A DNA stretch of 64,000 bases from Podarcis raffonei. Taxonomy: Eukaryota > Chordata > Lepidosauria > Squamata > Lacertidae. The stretch spans positions 9,368,001 to 9,432,000 of the forward strand of contig NC_070618.1 of the NCBI RefSeq assembly GCF_027172205.1. Reading direction: 5' to 3'. The notes under the pieces were generated by a model. The model did not search any database, was not told where the DNA came from, and saw only the letters and a list, made by a program, of their open reading frames with translations. Below are positions 1 through 12,056 of this stretch, piece by piece (the stretch's first letter is position 1; each line of letters starts with the position of its first letter). The position numbers and the translations under genes are program-made.

Positions 1-548
1 GTTTCATCCTGGAAGTGGAAGAAATGAGCTGGTGCCCTTCAAATTTAATACAAGCTAGAGAAACTCAGCATCCATCTAAATCAGGCTCATGTCTACAAGT
101 TATGTTTTCCAAACACAAACTTTTTAATTAGCTCCATGGAGGCTTCAAGAGAGCATTTCCTGATTACTGTCAGCTTGTCCAATTTCTAATAACTCCTCAT
201 ATGTATTTGTGAGCCAGCAACTGGCTTCAGAAACAGCCGCAACATCTCAAATATTATTCAGCTTGTTGTGATGAACTATGGCATTGATCACATATTTTTT
301 TAAAAAAATGCTCAGATTAATCTTGTTCAATTTCCTGATATATGTTTCAGGATTCTGTGGGGGTGGGGGAGAGTATTTTCTTGATACCCATGATGTGTCC
401 ACGCATAAACAAATCATCTATTCACTATGCTCTGTTTGCATATTTGTAAATAAAGCAAATGTCACAAAGATGCCACAAGTTTCCAGCACTCTTTCCTCCA
501 AAGGAAAATAATCCCTGTAATGTTGCCAATCAAATAATAATATAGACC

Positions 549-550
<2 letters not shown>

Positions 551-587
<37 letters not shown>

Positions 588-588
588 C
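551..588. repeat. (TTA)n microsatellite
   Basis: Perfect ATT/TTA repeat. The rest of 1-1760 shows no gene or element I can recognise. Confidence 0.95.
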
Positions 589-1769
589 TATACCAAGACT
601 CCACATTAATCAAAAATTATCTATAATCTTATGCATGCGATTCTCAAGTATAAACTGTGTTTCCTTGGAGTGCGGTAATATTTTAACCGCACACCAAAGA
701 TGGCGATAGTCAACTTGCCTGCCCCATTCCCATATAATGGGACATAAGGAAATGTGTCATTTGTTGGATCAAAATCTCAGCTTAGTTTGCCATGCACAGC
801 ACCCGTTGTGCGTCTGAACCCTGTTTTGTCTATCAACCATACTGGATCTGAGCATTAAAGGGTTTGGGCAGAAACTGTACTCTGAATTTGAATTCTTCAT
901 CATCCACTGGGAGTCAGGACAATTATTGTTTATAATAATTGAGTCATGGTAAGACTCATGAACACATGATGTTTCTTAATGGTCCAGTAGATAAAGAGGA
1001 AATGCAGGAGGTTATAAAAAAAAAATGAAAGACTGAAAGCCCTAGGGATGGCTGGCTTCAGAAATGGTGGAAAGGCATTCATTTCACATGGTTAGGTCCC
1101 ATCTCAGCAGTAAAAATGAACGTATTGCACCTGTTCAATCCCTTCCTGTGTGGCTTGAGCTCAAAGCACAATGTTGGTGGCATTGACTTCTCAATGGCTA
1201 TATTGACACTGGAAAAGATTGTCGGCTGAATAATCATGTTTGTTATAGCCACCAGAGGGAGGGAGGTATAGATATTCCTATTTTGCAATTTTATTCCCAC
1301 TGCCATAAAATTTCATAGGTTGCTTAAAGAGGATTGAAGTTGCGTCTTCTGAGGTGACTGCCTTTTCCCCCTCACTGCTGATCGTCCATATAATTATGAG
1401 CACGGAAAGGTGAGGGTAGGATTCACATAGTCCTGTCAGTGGAAGCCTTGCTCAAGGTTGCCTGCTTCTGCAACAGGGCTTTCCCCCCACCCCTCCCCAC
1501 TGTGTGCCCCCATGCCACATTCAGCAAGGAAAACTCCTAGAAGCCTGCAAGGAGGAGCCAGGTATGTGTGTTCATTCTGGTTCTAACAGAACATTCAACT
1601 TAGCCCAATGATTATTATTTTTTCACAGTGGGAACTGAGCCCAATGTTGAATTCCTCCCAGGGAGTGCTCCCACACACTTTGCATTTTGTGTGTGTGTGC
1701 GCGCAAATTGGTCTTAGAGCTCCTGGCATCACCTTTGTTTTCTCATGTGAGAGTGGATTTTTAAAATAG

Positions 1770-1770
1770 C

Positions 1771-1803
<33 letters not shown>
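1770..1803. repeat. (TTGA)n microsatellite
   Basis: About eight tandem ATTG/TTGA units. Confidence 0.95.
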
Positions 1804-1934
1804 CTGAGATTTACAAAGGAAGTTCCCTCCGCCACCTGGACAACTCCTCCCGAGATGCAGCATGCCATAAAAATTCAAGTCAATAACCACTGTTTGTTCT
1901 CATTCCAGATGGCTCATAAATAAAGAAAAATTCC

Positions 1935-2430
1935 ATGTTCAGACTAACCAAAAGATCTCGAAGGCAGATGGGAAATGAGTCCCTGTGTTCCCTTCCAACT
2001 TCAAATTATTGGTCAACTGTTCAATAAGCGCAGTCCGCCAGACTTTATTGTACCAATTTGTTGGAGATGCTCCCTGAAGGTTCTTCCAAAATCTAGCTAT
2101 TATTAGCCTGGCTGCTTCAAGTAGAAAACTTATTAGGGGTTTAAAATGTAAGTCCACATTCTCTCCTCGAAAAAGGTTCTGAATGAGAGTACTTGTTCAC
2201 AATCTATCAACACAGCCTTCTGTTTTTGTGTGCACAAATCATATAACTGACATTTACCTGTCAAAGTAACTGCCTTCCACATATCTGTCCAATTGTCGGT
2301 TTGAGTTTGCATATTAATATCTTGCTAATCATGGGTTTGATGGAATAATTTAGACCTTAATGCAAAAGATGCTGTAAGATTTCAGTCCCGTGGTATCTTG
2401 TTTCAAAAGGGAAGTTTGGTGGACCTCCCA
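1935..2430 (-). mobile_element. L1 LINE remnant (ORF2 C-terminal part)
   Basis: The minus strand encodes ...LLEAARLIIARFWKN...W-x-K-V-W, which resembles the C-terminal region of squamate L1 ORF2 seen at 40.5, 41.3 and 51.5 kb here. Old and 5'-truncated; the limits are approximate. Confidence 0.5.
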
Positions 2431-2559
2431 GAAACTTTTCTTTTAGCAGGTATGTGGGAGAGCGGAACATTAGCACTTAATGTGTGTGTGTGGGGGGGGG
2501 AAGATACCAGCACTAAAGGCAGTATAGAAATACTATTCTTTGATTGGAAAATTTCCTTC

Positions 2560-4010
2560 TTCTAAGGCCGCTCACCCTCTTGGTGTGGCAGCACTGCGGG
2601 ACAGCAGAGGTTCCCCTAAGGCCCTGATGATATTATTATTATTATTATTGACACTGATTGCATCAATGACATGTAGCGGGGGGGAGGGACCCTCAGCCCC
2701 ATCCCCATCAGTCTGGAGAAGCCTTAAGCCTGCCCACAGCAAGGGAAAATATAGCCCCTTGCTTTTTAACAACAACAACAAGGGAATTGCAGCATCAGTG
2801 TCCTGTCGAGATAGGTGGCATGGGCTTATGCCTATCAGGAGCTGGATCCGAGCCTGCACCCAGGATTGGTAAATAGGGGTGCAGGTTTGGTCATGGGCTG
2901 GGCTAGGTGGTGGAGCCAACAGAGCAGGAAGGCTTCCCTCGGGTCCATACCCTGGCCATTTAAACAGCCCACACCTGGGGCCCTACCTGTTTTTCCTTCG
3001 TTGGGTTCCCCACCCACCAACCCTTGGTTCAAGCTGATGGTCAATGACCTTGCTGTGGCTACGGTGGTCGCTGTATTCTGGGGCCGGGTAGGAATTTGTC
3101 CACCAGGCATATTGGCTCCAACCTGGTGGTTTTGGCTACCTCAGAGCAATAGTCACAACTGGGTTGGGCATTGGGGCAATCCTTGTCTTGGATGGAGCAG
3201 AGGTTGTAGTCTCCACCTGTCAGGAGTTCAGCCTACATCGAGTAGGACCCTGGCAGAGACACATGCCCAACTGGCATGCTCTCTCCCTCCTGGTCTTTTG
3301 TTCGGGAGCTTCAAAAGCTTTCTTCAGCCCAAACATCACAGCGACCCATGCCAACCGACACCGGCACACTTAGGGATCTGCAGAGTTTGCGCATCATGCA
3401 TGACAGACCTCAGCATTTTGGCTAATCTACTTTATTTACATATAAACACACTCGGAGCACTGCAACATGGCTCCCTCTCTATCATCAGACAGCAAAGAGA
3501 AAAAGAACAAAGGACAATAGTCCCACTTCACGGAACACAGTAACACAAACATCCTGTCTCCGTCACTTCCCACTCTATAGAGTCAAAACACATACCGTCA
3601 TGTGAAAGACAAAAGTCCCATGACTGCAATCACAGAGCAGGAATTCTAACACCGCCTGCCCCTCCAAACGCTGGGGTATCCCGTTAAAGGGATCCAGGGG
3701 GAGTTGTCCTGTCCTCATACCCAGGGCCAATGACACTCCCCCCAGACGGCAGTCCCTCCGGGATGTAAGTCCTAGGAACCCCTGCCCGGATTGACCTATG
3801 CATTGCTTCCAGCAAATGGGCCGGAAGTATTCTTTGATTGCCCCATGCCCAAGCCAAACCTCTTTCAACTGTATTCAATAAAGTTGTGGCCTGTTTCAAT
3901 GCAAACCAGTCTCAGCGGTCTTGTAATTCTATGGGGGTTGGGGACTGGGGGGCACAATGTCTGGGCCTGCAATTTCTGGTGTGTGGGGACACTCATTATG
4001 TGTGGACATT
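2560..4010. mobile_element. Unclassified retroelement-like block (possible degraded LTR-type element)
   Basis: A 1.4 kb stretch, richer in G+C than its flanks, with retroelement hallmarks but no protein I can name. On the minus strand 3390-3780 looks promoter/terminator-like, with AATAAA near 3432; on the plus strand AATAAAGTTGTGGCC at 3878 is followed by a C/T-rich and then G-rich end. The same AATAAAGTTGTGGCC end occurs at 55244. The long open frame across 2815-3543 has no recognisable domain and is probably chance in repeat DNA. Family and boundaries are uncertain. Confidence 0.3.
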
Positions 4011-4323
4011 ACACATGACATTAGCCCCGATCCATAGGTATTCTGTAGTTTCTTGAGAAATACTCCTTCTTGACGCACTTTCCCTCCAACCAGCTTCCCT
4101 CCAGTTAGAAAGCAGATGGGGCTGTTAAGAGAAGGTAAGTACATTCAGCTGTTGTGCATGTGCAGATAACAGCTTCATTGAATTCATTAAGTTCAGTGCA
4201 GGGAAACAAATCACGACATGGGCGTCAGGTGAGGAACATCCCTGCTCCCTTTCTGGGGTGAACGGCAACAATAAAAAGCAGGGAGAAACCACCTCCTGAT
4301 GTTTCAAGCCGCACTAATGAATA

Positions 4324-4529
4324 CAGTGGTACCTCGGGTTAAGAACTTAATTCGTTCTGGAGGTCTGTTCTTAACCTGAAACTGTTCTTAACCTGAGTTA
4401 CCACTTTAGCTAATGGGGCCTCCCGCTGCCGCCACACGATTTCTGTTCTCATCCTGAGGTAAAGTTAGGTACTATTTCTGGGTTAGCAGATTCTGTAACC
4501 TGAAGCGTTTGTAACCCGAGGTACCACTG
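4324..4529 (+). mobile_element. Tigger-like (pogo/mariner) miniature element, copy 1
   Basis: Terminal inverted repeats CAGTGGTACCTCGGGTTA... flanked by TA on both sides (TA target duplication). About 206 bp, nearly palindromic, no coding capacity. The Tigger-like label rests on the TIR and TA duplication. Confidence 0.85.
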
Positions 4530-4531
4530 TA

Positions 4532-6164
4532 CACACTTTCAGACTTAAGGCACATAATCATGAAAGGAAAAGCACAGTTTGGAAGGCTGTTTCTTTCCCT
4601 GATACAAAATACACCCAGTGGAAGAGGAGGGCAGTCACCACATGTTGGCCAGGAATAAGGTGCTCATTTTCCTCACATTGGCCCCATGGACCACACAGAA
4701 CAATTGACATTGTCAAATGGCTTGCCTTGCTCCTTCCATGTTCTGCAATAAGCATAGATGATTTATTCTTTCTGCAGCAGGTGGAAGGAGACTACGTGGC
4801 TGAGAAGTGAAGGAGGGAACAGGCCTTGGAGAGAGATGTCTTTCCTCCCCGGATTTTCAGAGTGCCTTCTCAAAAAAAGACGGCGCAGAGCAAGATTCTG
4901 ATGTTACTCTCAGTGCCCCTGTGGATCACAGCTCCCTCCCTCCCTCCACCCCACCTTGAAACTCTTTCAGTCTCCCGGGAGCATAAGACCGGCTGCAAAT
5001 AAAACTTTTATTATAAAAGTACTTGCTCACATACAGCACTCTGAATGTGGAAGAAATCAGGAACAGAGAATCTCTTCCAAATGCAGTTGTCTGGAAAATA
5101 CTAAGATGCTCTTTCTAGATCAATACACATTTCTGGGGTTTTTTGGATCTTGTACCAGAGAAAAGAAGGCATGTCTGTGCTCATTAAAAACAGGGGGGGG
5201 GCAGAGATCTTAGAGAGAAATAGATGTTGAGGAGATCAAAACAAGCAGACATTTAAATTGCTTTCTCTCTGTGTGAATCCAAGCCTAAGCTGCTCTCTAC
5301 TCATGGAAGAATCTTTCGCTTTCATATCTAGCCTGTGTTCCGAAGACTCACAGCACTGTAAGTAATTTCCTAAGATTACTCTCCCATTGATTTATTGCAC
5401 TGGATGCTCTGGGGCCCTCAAGTCTTACTACCTGCCCTGAAACAAAGAGGTATCACACCAAAAGGAAGTTTGTGGATTGGATCCAGCTCCTGAACCAATT
5501 TTGCTTGGCTCACACTGTCCCAATCGAACTTTAATTAAGGCGTGTTTAAAATGCATTTCTCATAGTTTCACTTGTAAGGCAAAAGAAAAAAGAAAATTGC
5601 TTTCAAACATCACATTGTTCAACCCAATAATGTTACACTTCTTTTTGGGTCCTGCATGCAATTCCTCAATTGTGGCACTTAGAGACTTTTATTATAAGGT
5701 CAGGCAACTCTAGGCTGACTATACGTCAGGAAAACTCCTGACATGTCCTGTTGCTGGTGTCAGGAATTCTACTTTTTGAAATATGGCAACCCTAGGCAAC
5801 TCAAAATATGGAGAGAAGCCCCTGGACCACATTTGGATAATAAAATGACCGGGGGGGGGGGATACATTACATGAAGCCTCTCCAACTGGCGCCCACCCTT
5901 TTGCCACCCTTAAAACTTCTGTGATTTCCTTGAGCTGTTTTGCTAAATTGGATAAAAAATAGAAGGGGGCAGCTTAAATTAGAAGATGAGATTGGTTAAA
6001 AAAAAAACCAAGCTTGTGCAAAACCAAGAAGCCCAAACCTTTAAAATTCTACACATTTGTTGAAAGTTTTCAATGTAATGCAAGTTATTCAGGCAATAAA
6101 AAAAAAAAGAATATGCATTGTCAAGAACATGCATAGTAAATAAGGGCAACATAAAAATACAAAT
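4532..6164. other. No gene recognised
   Basis: Mostly unique, AT-rich DNA with short homopolymer runs. 5709-5800 carries a short repeat (GACATGTCCTG...TATGGCAACCCTA) also seen in related form near 14.0 and 57.7 kb. Confidence 0.5.
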
Positions 6165-6526
6165 GGGGGCGGGGTGGTGCTGTGGGTAAAACCTCAGTGC
6201 CTAGGACTTGCCGATCGTACGGTCGGCGGTTCGAATCCCCGCGGCGGGGTGAGCTCCCGTCGTTTGGTCCCAGCTCCTGCCCACCTAGCAGTTCGAAAGC
6301 ACCAAGTGCAAGTAGATAAATAGGTACCGCTTTATAGCGGGAAGGTAAACGGCGTTTCCGTGCGCTGTGCTGGTGCTGGCTCGCCAGAGCAGCTTCGTCA
6401 CGGTGGCCAAGTGACCTGGAAGTGTCCTCGGACAGCACTGGCTCCCGGCCAGTAAAGCGAGATGAGCGCGCAACCCTAGAGTCAGTCATGACTGGCCCGT
6501 ACGGGCAGGGGTACCTTTACCTTTAC
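6164..6526 (+). mobile_element. Sauria-type tRNA-derived SINE, divergent subfamily
   Basis: Starts with a tRNA-like head (GGTGGTGCTGTGGGTAAAAC, then B-box GGTTCGAATCCC) and ends in CTTTACCTTT. Flanked by the direct repeat AAAAATACAAA. The 3' region reads GGCCCGTACGGGCAGGGGTACC rather than the usual GGACCTAATGGTCAGGGGTCCC, shared only with the copy at 40754. Confidence 0.93.
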
Positions 6527-6747
6527 AAAAATACAAAGCAGCAAAGGTGCACTCAGGGCAGGATTATTTATTTATTTATTAGCAACCAGACACTCATAGA
6601 GGCCCCACTCAACGAATCATCTTACATTTTTCAAGCAAATGGGCTCACTTAAGAAAGGGAGGTTGGGATGGGTTGGGGGGGGGACGGATGTTCTGCAGGC
6701 CAAAACAAGCCCGTCCTCTCAATAAATAAGTACCATATATGCTTGTT

Positions 6748-7093
6748 GGGACGCGGGTGGCGCTGTGGGTTAAACCACAGAGCTTAGGACTTACTGATCA
6801 GAAGGTCGGCAGTTCGAATCCCCGTGACGGGTTGAGCTCCCGTTGTTCAGTCCCTGCTCCTGCCAACCTAGCAGTTCGGAAGCACGTCAAAGTGCAAGTA
6901 AATAGGTACCGCTCCAGCGGGAAGGTAAACGGCATTTCCGTGTGCTGCTCTGGTTCGCCAGAAGCTGCTTGGTCATGCTGGCCACATGACCCGGAAGCTG
7001 TACACCGGCTCCCTTGGCCAATAAAGCGAGATGCGCGCCACAACCCAGAGTCGGTCACGACTGGACCTAGTGGTCAGGGCTCCCTTTACCTTT
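6748..7093 (+). mobile_element. Sauria-type SINE
   Basis: Full-length head (GGGACGCGGGTGGCGCTGTG), body and CCCTTTACCTTT tail; flanking ATGCTT repeats suggest the target duplication. Confidence 0.93.
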
Positions 7094-8795
7094 TTATGCT
7101 TATTGGAGTGAATGGGGATGCTTATAAAAATCCTATTCAAGTTTCAGAGGGTCTCTCCAGACAAGTGTGTTTTTTGTGTCTGTATTTTGCAACCTATCAT
7201 TGACACAACAATGGTGTGTTAGTGGCAGATTTATACTGGACATCATTCTGCATTTTTTTTTTTTTTGGTTGTTGTTCTGTGATATATCTCCAGTGTTACC
7301 TTATTAGCATCATTCCGAAATCCTGGACACCTGATTGTGTTTTTCAAAACAACGTGACACCACAATGTGATTTCGGTTCAAAAAATGCAACCCAAATATG
7401 CATATTTTGTGCAGTATGCACAAAGCACATAATTTAAGGGGAAATGAACTGAAAAGCTTACACAAAGGTGCCTTTAAGGAGAAGAACGCTTACAAAATGT
7501 ATATAAAATACATACAATTTAGAAGTGTTTTTTTTCTTCTTTTTTATCTGCAAAAAGTGGATGGGACAGACCTATTGTTGAGCACATTCAAAACTGTCAT
7601 GAAGTGGAAATAGGGTGATTTGTCTATCCTTAGCTTGTGAGCTTCCTTATTCTGAGACATCTGACTGGCCAGTGTTGGAAACAGCAGGCTGGTCTAGATG
7701 AAACATCTGATTTGAAAAAGCCTTTTCTTACATTCAAATGGAGAGCAAAGAGAACTGTGGAACATGGAAAGGGAAGGTAGAGAAAAGACTTGTGAATTTG
7801 GGAACAAAAATGTGATATGGGATGCAAAGAGGGAAGAAAGGAGAGAGTACTATGGGATGAGGGAAGATGATATCAGGGATGGAGCAGAGAGAATGAAGAG
7901 GGGACCTGCTATGGAGTGCTCAGGGGGAAAGCATTTAAAAGATAATTGGTTAAAAAGAAAGTGTTGGGTAACAAAGGAGTGTAGCCCTCCTCCTGAGCTA
8001 ATAAAAAATATGGTTATGGATTAGTCACCAGTTCTGCTCCAAGATATGATTTGGGGAGAAGAGAGGAGGGAGGGACTGTTCTTTATCAAGGACAAGAAAT
8101 CCAGAACCACCACTGACACTGGCTGTACCTTCCAGAACTGTAACTCAAAGACTTGGGCCTGAGCTTGCTTTTCCCTCCTCCTTCCCATTCATTCTTTTCT
8201 TGTGTGTCATGTCCTTTTAGATTGTGAGCCTGAGGACAGGGCCCACTGAAGAACTGGTTTTTGTAAGCTGCGTTGAGAGCTTTTTGGGCAGGGTACAAAT
8301 GCACTGGCAAATAAATCACAGTGTGCTTTTGGTGGGGAGTGGGTGGCTCCCATCTAATTTGGTGGTTCTTGATTTTAAAAGGGAAGTTGGGATAGAAGCC
8401 TGCCGGGTGAGTGTGAGCCCTGGCACACTGTCTTGCCAGACTCATCATCTTACAAAATATGAAATAATCCAAACAGACCTATAAGCAAAGGTCTCCCTCT
8501 TCACAGCCTACATTCCAGCCTCCAGACGGTTTGCTCTCCCTTCCGAGGAGCTTATTTTACATCTTCACTGAGTTTGAAACGACTCAAAAGCAACTCAATA
8601 CCTTTATCACATGATCTAAGGTTACACCACTCACATGTTAGCTACCAGAGAAACAACAATCAGTTGATCATTGACTTAGCAAGAAGTCAAAAGTGCTTGC
8701 CCCAGCTTTCAATACAGCCTCATGGAAAATCCCCATGTTAGCAACAATCATTAATACACATAGCCATTCCCATTTCAGTAAATTAAACAATATTA
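7094..8795. other. No gene; one old interspersed repeat
   Basis: 8195-8315 (GATTGTGAGCCTGAGGACAG to GGCAAATAAA) resembles an ancient amniote SINE/LINE 3' end. The remainder looks unique. Confidence 0.45.
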
Positions 8796-9124
8796 CCGTA
8801 TTTTGTGCTCTATAGGACGCACCGGACCACAGGACGCACCTTGTTTTAGAGGGGGAGAACAAGGGAAAAAAATCTCCCCCTCTCTGCTCAACGCCCCTTC
8901 AGCAAAGCGGCAGGAGAAACGGAGCCCCTTCCATTTCTCCTCCCGCTTGGCTGAAGGGGCGCTGAGCAGCTCTCCCTCTCTGCTGAAGCCAGGAGAGTCT
9001 TGCTCTCCCAGCTTCTGCGAGAGGGACCTGAAGCCTGCAGAGCGCAGCAGGAACTCGCGCTGCGCTCCACAGGCTTCAGGCGGCTATCCCTGAAGCGAAA
9101 TTGCACACCGAGCGAAAAATACGG
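8796..9124. mobile_element. TA-flanked inverted-repeat element (CCGTATTTTTCGC family), copy 1
   Basis: Ends CCGTATTTT... and ...GCGAAAAATACGG are inverted repeats, flanked by TA each side. The longest of three copies (329 bp), with a GC-rich internal part. No coding capacity; superfamily uncertain, Tc1/mariner-like from the TA duplication. Confidence 0.8.
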
Positions 9125-9594
9125 TACTTAACTTTTCCTGACCCCTTTGGGATTCAAGTGGGGCATCAAAACTAAAAACGACAGACATTATGAAAATCTT
9201 CAACTCTGTCTTGATCGCAGTGAGTTCTTTGTTCCTTCGGTAGCACTAGGACAGAGAGTAGCCCATGTTGCCCTGACCGTCATGGCAAATAGTCAGGGAT
9301 TATAGGAATTATAGTACAGCAAGATATGGTGACCCCCTGCTCTAAAGCTTTGTTATTGTCTTCTTACCTATGAACGGGGTTAACCTTTCTGGTTCTCTGT
9401 CTGCGCAAGTGTTTTATCTTCAGATTACCCTTTTGGGGGGCGTTGGTAATGTGCTTGTTCCCCCCACTGCCCTTTTCGTTCTCTCAATATGTTGTGCATG
9501 ATTATGAGGCAACGTGACAATGGCCTACACAAGGAGAAAGCTGGGGAGGGGGAAGGTGCCACCATCCCTCCTTTATCCAGCAAAGACTAATCAT

Positions 9595-9618
9595 CTGCTT
9601 ATTTTGCTTGTCCTTCAG
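9595..9618 (+). promoter_or_regulatory. Probable 3' splice site of OR6V1-like 5' UTR intron
   Basis: A T/C-rich tract ending in TTCAG at 9618 lies 25 bp before the OR start codon. Olfactory receptor genes usually have non-coding upstream exons spliced to one coding exon, so this is the likely acceptor. The upstream exon is not identifiable by eye. Confidence 0.5.
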
Positions 9619-9643
9619 AGAGAAGAGTGGAAGAAACAGGGCG

Positions 9644-10588
9644 ATGAGAAACCAAACACACACTGCAGAATTCATCCTGATAGGCTTCTCAACAACAAGG
9701 GGGTTGCAGAATGTTCTGTTTGCACCATGCCTGGCGTTCTACCTGGTTTTGTTAGGTGGAAACACTGCTATTGTTACAATGGCCTGTCTGGATCCTCGTC
9801 TTCACACACCTATGTATTTCTTCCTGTGTAATTTCTCTGTGGCAGAGACTCTGGTCACATCCACTGTGGTCCCCAGAATGTTGGCAGGCCTAATGGTGGA
9901 AAGAAGTGCTATCTCCTTTGGAGGGTGCCTGGCTCAATTTTACTTCTATTTTTCGCTGGGATCCACAACCTTCCTTCTGCTGGCTGTAATGTCAATTGAC
10001 CGCTACGTGGCCATTTGCCATCCTCTGCATTACTCTGTCATCCTGAGCAGCAGAATTTGCATCCAGCTTGCCCTTGGATCCTGGGCAATTCCCTTTCTTT
10101 TCATGATTCCCCCAACCATATTCAGGTCCCTGCTATCCTTTTGCAGCTCTAATCAGATTGACCACTTCTTCTGCGATAACGCACCCTTGCTCAAGCTCTC
10201 CTGTTCGGACACCCGCCTCATTGAGCTTGGGGACTTCCTCCTTGCGATTCTGTTTGTCTTAAGCTCTTTTGTTGTCATAATAGCATCCTACGTCGCTATC
10301 ATCTCCACCGTTCTGAAGATCCCCTCTAACACTGGTCGGCAGAAGACCTTCTCCACCTGCACCTCACATCTCATTGTGGTGGGCATCGGCTATGGCACTG
10401 CTATCTTCATCTACGTGAGGCCTGGCAAGAGCCACTCCACAGATATGAACAAAATGGTAGCCCTCTTGACGGCTGTAGTGACCCCATTCCTAAGTCCCTT
10501 CATCTTCACTTTGAGGAATCAGAAAGTCAAGGAGGTCTTCAGTGACTGGTTGGGGAATTTAAGAGGTTTACAGAGAACAAAACTGTGA
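9644..10588 (+). CDS. Olfactory receptor, class II, OR6V1-like (intact)
   Basis: Seven-transmembrane odorant receptor coupling to G-olf in olfactory neuron cilia. The 314-residue uninterrupted frame has a near-N-terminal glycosylation site (N3-Q-T), GN in TM1 (39-40), PMYFF at 56-60, MSIDRYVAICHPLHY at 116-130, C95 with the loop cysteines C177/C187, SY at 215-216, FSTCTSH at 236-242, and a variant NPxxY region (PFLSPFIFTLRN, 281-292, with S for the usual N). From memory, mammalian OR6V1 shares FYFxFSLGST, HFFCDNxPLLxLSCSDTRL and YVRPGK, closer than other OR families I can recall; formal orthology is inference. I chose the ATG at 9644: an open frame upstream exists, but a pyrimidine-rich stretch ending in CAG at 9618 looks like the acceptor of a 5' UTR intron, usual for OR genes. 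A hAT-type element begins 77 bp after the stop. Confidence 0.93.
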   Translation: MRNQTHTAEFILIGFSTTRGLQNVLFAPCLAFYLVLLGGNTAIVTMACLDPRLHTPMYFFLCNFSVAETLVTSTVVPRMLAGLMVERSAISFGGCLAQFYFYFSLGSTTFLLLAVMSIDRYVAICHPLHYSVILSSRICIQLALGSWAIPFLFMIPPTIFRSLLSFCSSNQIDHFFCDNAPLLKLSCSDTRLIELGDFLLAILFVLSSFVVIIASYVAIISTVLKIPSNTGRQKTFSTCTSHLIVVGIGYGTAIFIYVRPGKSHSTDMNKMVALLTAVVTPFLSPFIFTLRNQKVKEVFSDWLGNLRGLQRTKL

Positions 10589-10834
10589 TTGGTGAGAATA
10601 ATAAAAAAGGACTGCATTTCTGGTACAGACCAAGGTCCCTCTGGTATAGCAAAGTATATAACAGTCAGTGGCGTAGCGTGGGTTGTCAGCACCTGGGGCA
10701 AGGCAAGTAATTTGCGCCCCCTAACCCGTGGATTTGCGCCCCCTAACCCTAACCCCCAGATGTTGCGCCTGGTGCGGCTGGCCCCCCCTGCACCCCCCAC
10801 ACTACGCCACTGCTTGTACCTGTTTTGGGCATAA

Positions 10835-11080
10835 CCTCTGAGGATCATCTTGTCCAACACCCTGCAATGCAGGAATCTCAGCTAAAGCATCCATGACAGA
10901 TGGCCATCCAAACTCTGTGTAGAAACCTCAAAGGAAGGAGAGTCCATCCTCTGCTAAGGAGGACCATTCTACTGTTGAACTGCTCTGTCAGAAAGTTCTT
11001 TCTGATGTTTAGTCAGAATCTTTTTTCTTGTAACATGAATCCATTGGTTTAGGACCAGTTGTAGCTTGCAGCTTACACAG
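10835..11080 (-). mobile_element. CR1-type LINE 3' end fragment inside the composite element
   Basis: GAGGATCATCTTGTCCAACACCCTGCAATGCAGG... is the antisense of the CR1-like 3' region also found at 37.6 and 51.0 kb. Confidence 0.65.
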
Positions 11081-11499
11081 TGAAACCCTAGCCCTGTCTA
11101 CATAGAACGTAGAGTGAATTCAGTGGGGCTATCTCCTACAGAAGGGGGGTTAGGATGGCAGGCTTTCTGTACAAAGCTAAAAATCCTATCCTTTGCTCCA
11201 CACACTGTTTCCTCTGGCCTCGCCCTCCACTAGGATGCGGTCCGTGAAACGTTGCAGAAGATGGAATGCAGCGCCCAGCTGAAAAAAGATTCCCACATGG
11301 ATCTCAGTGACTTTTAGCATGTAAGTGGACTCCTCTCCAGTAAATCTGTGGTGAATCCCATTTTCGGTTTGCATTAGTGAAATCCAGCATAAAAGGACTG
11401 CAGTGAAGGGAATAAATGCAGAACAGGATATACCGTAGCTTCACCTTATCCTTTGACTCCTCTCCTCTCTCTCTCCCTGGAGAAATGAAGCAGTGACCC

Positions 11500-11970
11500 G
11501 ACAAGGAGTAGCGAAGGATGGGCGTGTTTTGTCCCTGATCTGGATGAGATCAAGGCGCCGGCAACGGGAAGGAGGCGGGGGAGAAGCAGGAGCAGGCCAG
11601 CCGGGACTGCTCCAGACCCCCCCCCCATCTCTCCCATCGCCGCTGGAGGGGTCATGGAGGCACTGAGCCCGGGAGGCGGGTAGCCAGCCAGGGCGCACCT
11701 ACCCAACCTCGCCGCGCGCCCAGGCGCGCTGCTCTCTCCAGCTTCCTCCCGGCCGGGCCAGCGGCTCCACCTCTTCCTTTGCCTCTTTGAGGCGCTTAAT
11801 TCCCAGCAAGCGATTAGCAGGCTCGGATCGGATCCTGCTGCTGCTGCGCGGCCCTTTTCCCTCCACCAACGGCGCGCTGCGCCTTGGAGAGGTTCCCGCT
11901 TCCTCGAGGGGGGCCGGCCAAACGGAGACAACGACCCCCCACTCCAACCAAGCCTCGATTGCTTGTCCCT
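11500..11970 (-). other. GC/CpG-rich segment carried in the hAT element; possible captured gene start
   Basis: Strikingly GC- and CpG-rich against an AT-rich background. On the minus strand a frame runs through it; from the ATG at 11655 it reads MTPPAAMGEMGGG then a leucine-rich stretch AGLLLLLPRLLPVAGA, like a signal peptide, but no clear splice donor follows. The same frame continues into the transposon end, so its full length is not a gene. A captured promoter/first exon is possible; chance coding in GC-rich DNA is the alternative. Confidence 0.35.
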
Positions 11971-12056
11971 TCCCTCTGGACTCGCGCCCCCCCAGATGTT
12001 GCGCCCGGTGCGGCCGGCACCCCTGGCACCCCCCACGCTACGCCACTGATAACAGT

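Larger units (their letters stand above)
10666..12048 (+). mobile_element. Composite hAT-type element, 1.38 kb, with exact 8-bp target duplication
   Basis: The left end CAGTGGCGTAGCGTGGG and right end ...CGCTACGCCACTG are inverted repeats. The flanks are ATAACAGT at 10658-10665 and ATAACAGT at 12049-12056, an exact 8-bp hAT-type duplication, so the whole interval moved as one unit. Inside, a complete miniature copy occupies 10666-10812 (it has its own right end at 10812 with no matching duplication), then a CR1 antisense fragment (about 10835-11080), unique DNA, and a GC-rich block (about 11500-11970) before a second right end. Other copies at 43744 and 54253 are only 136-156 bp. No transposase is present. 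Confidence 0.85.

Noticed and set aside
2815-3543. 242-codon frame as a gene
   Set aside because: No recognisable domain, low-complexity composition and location in a retroelement-like block.
11446-12036. 196-codon minus-strand frame as an intact gene
   Set aside because: It begins inside the hAT terminal sequence and crosses a CpG-rich block; only a short signal-peptide-like part is notable. No splice or polyadenylation context.
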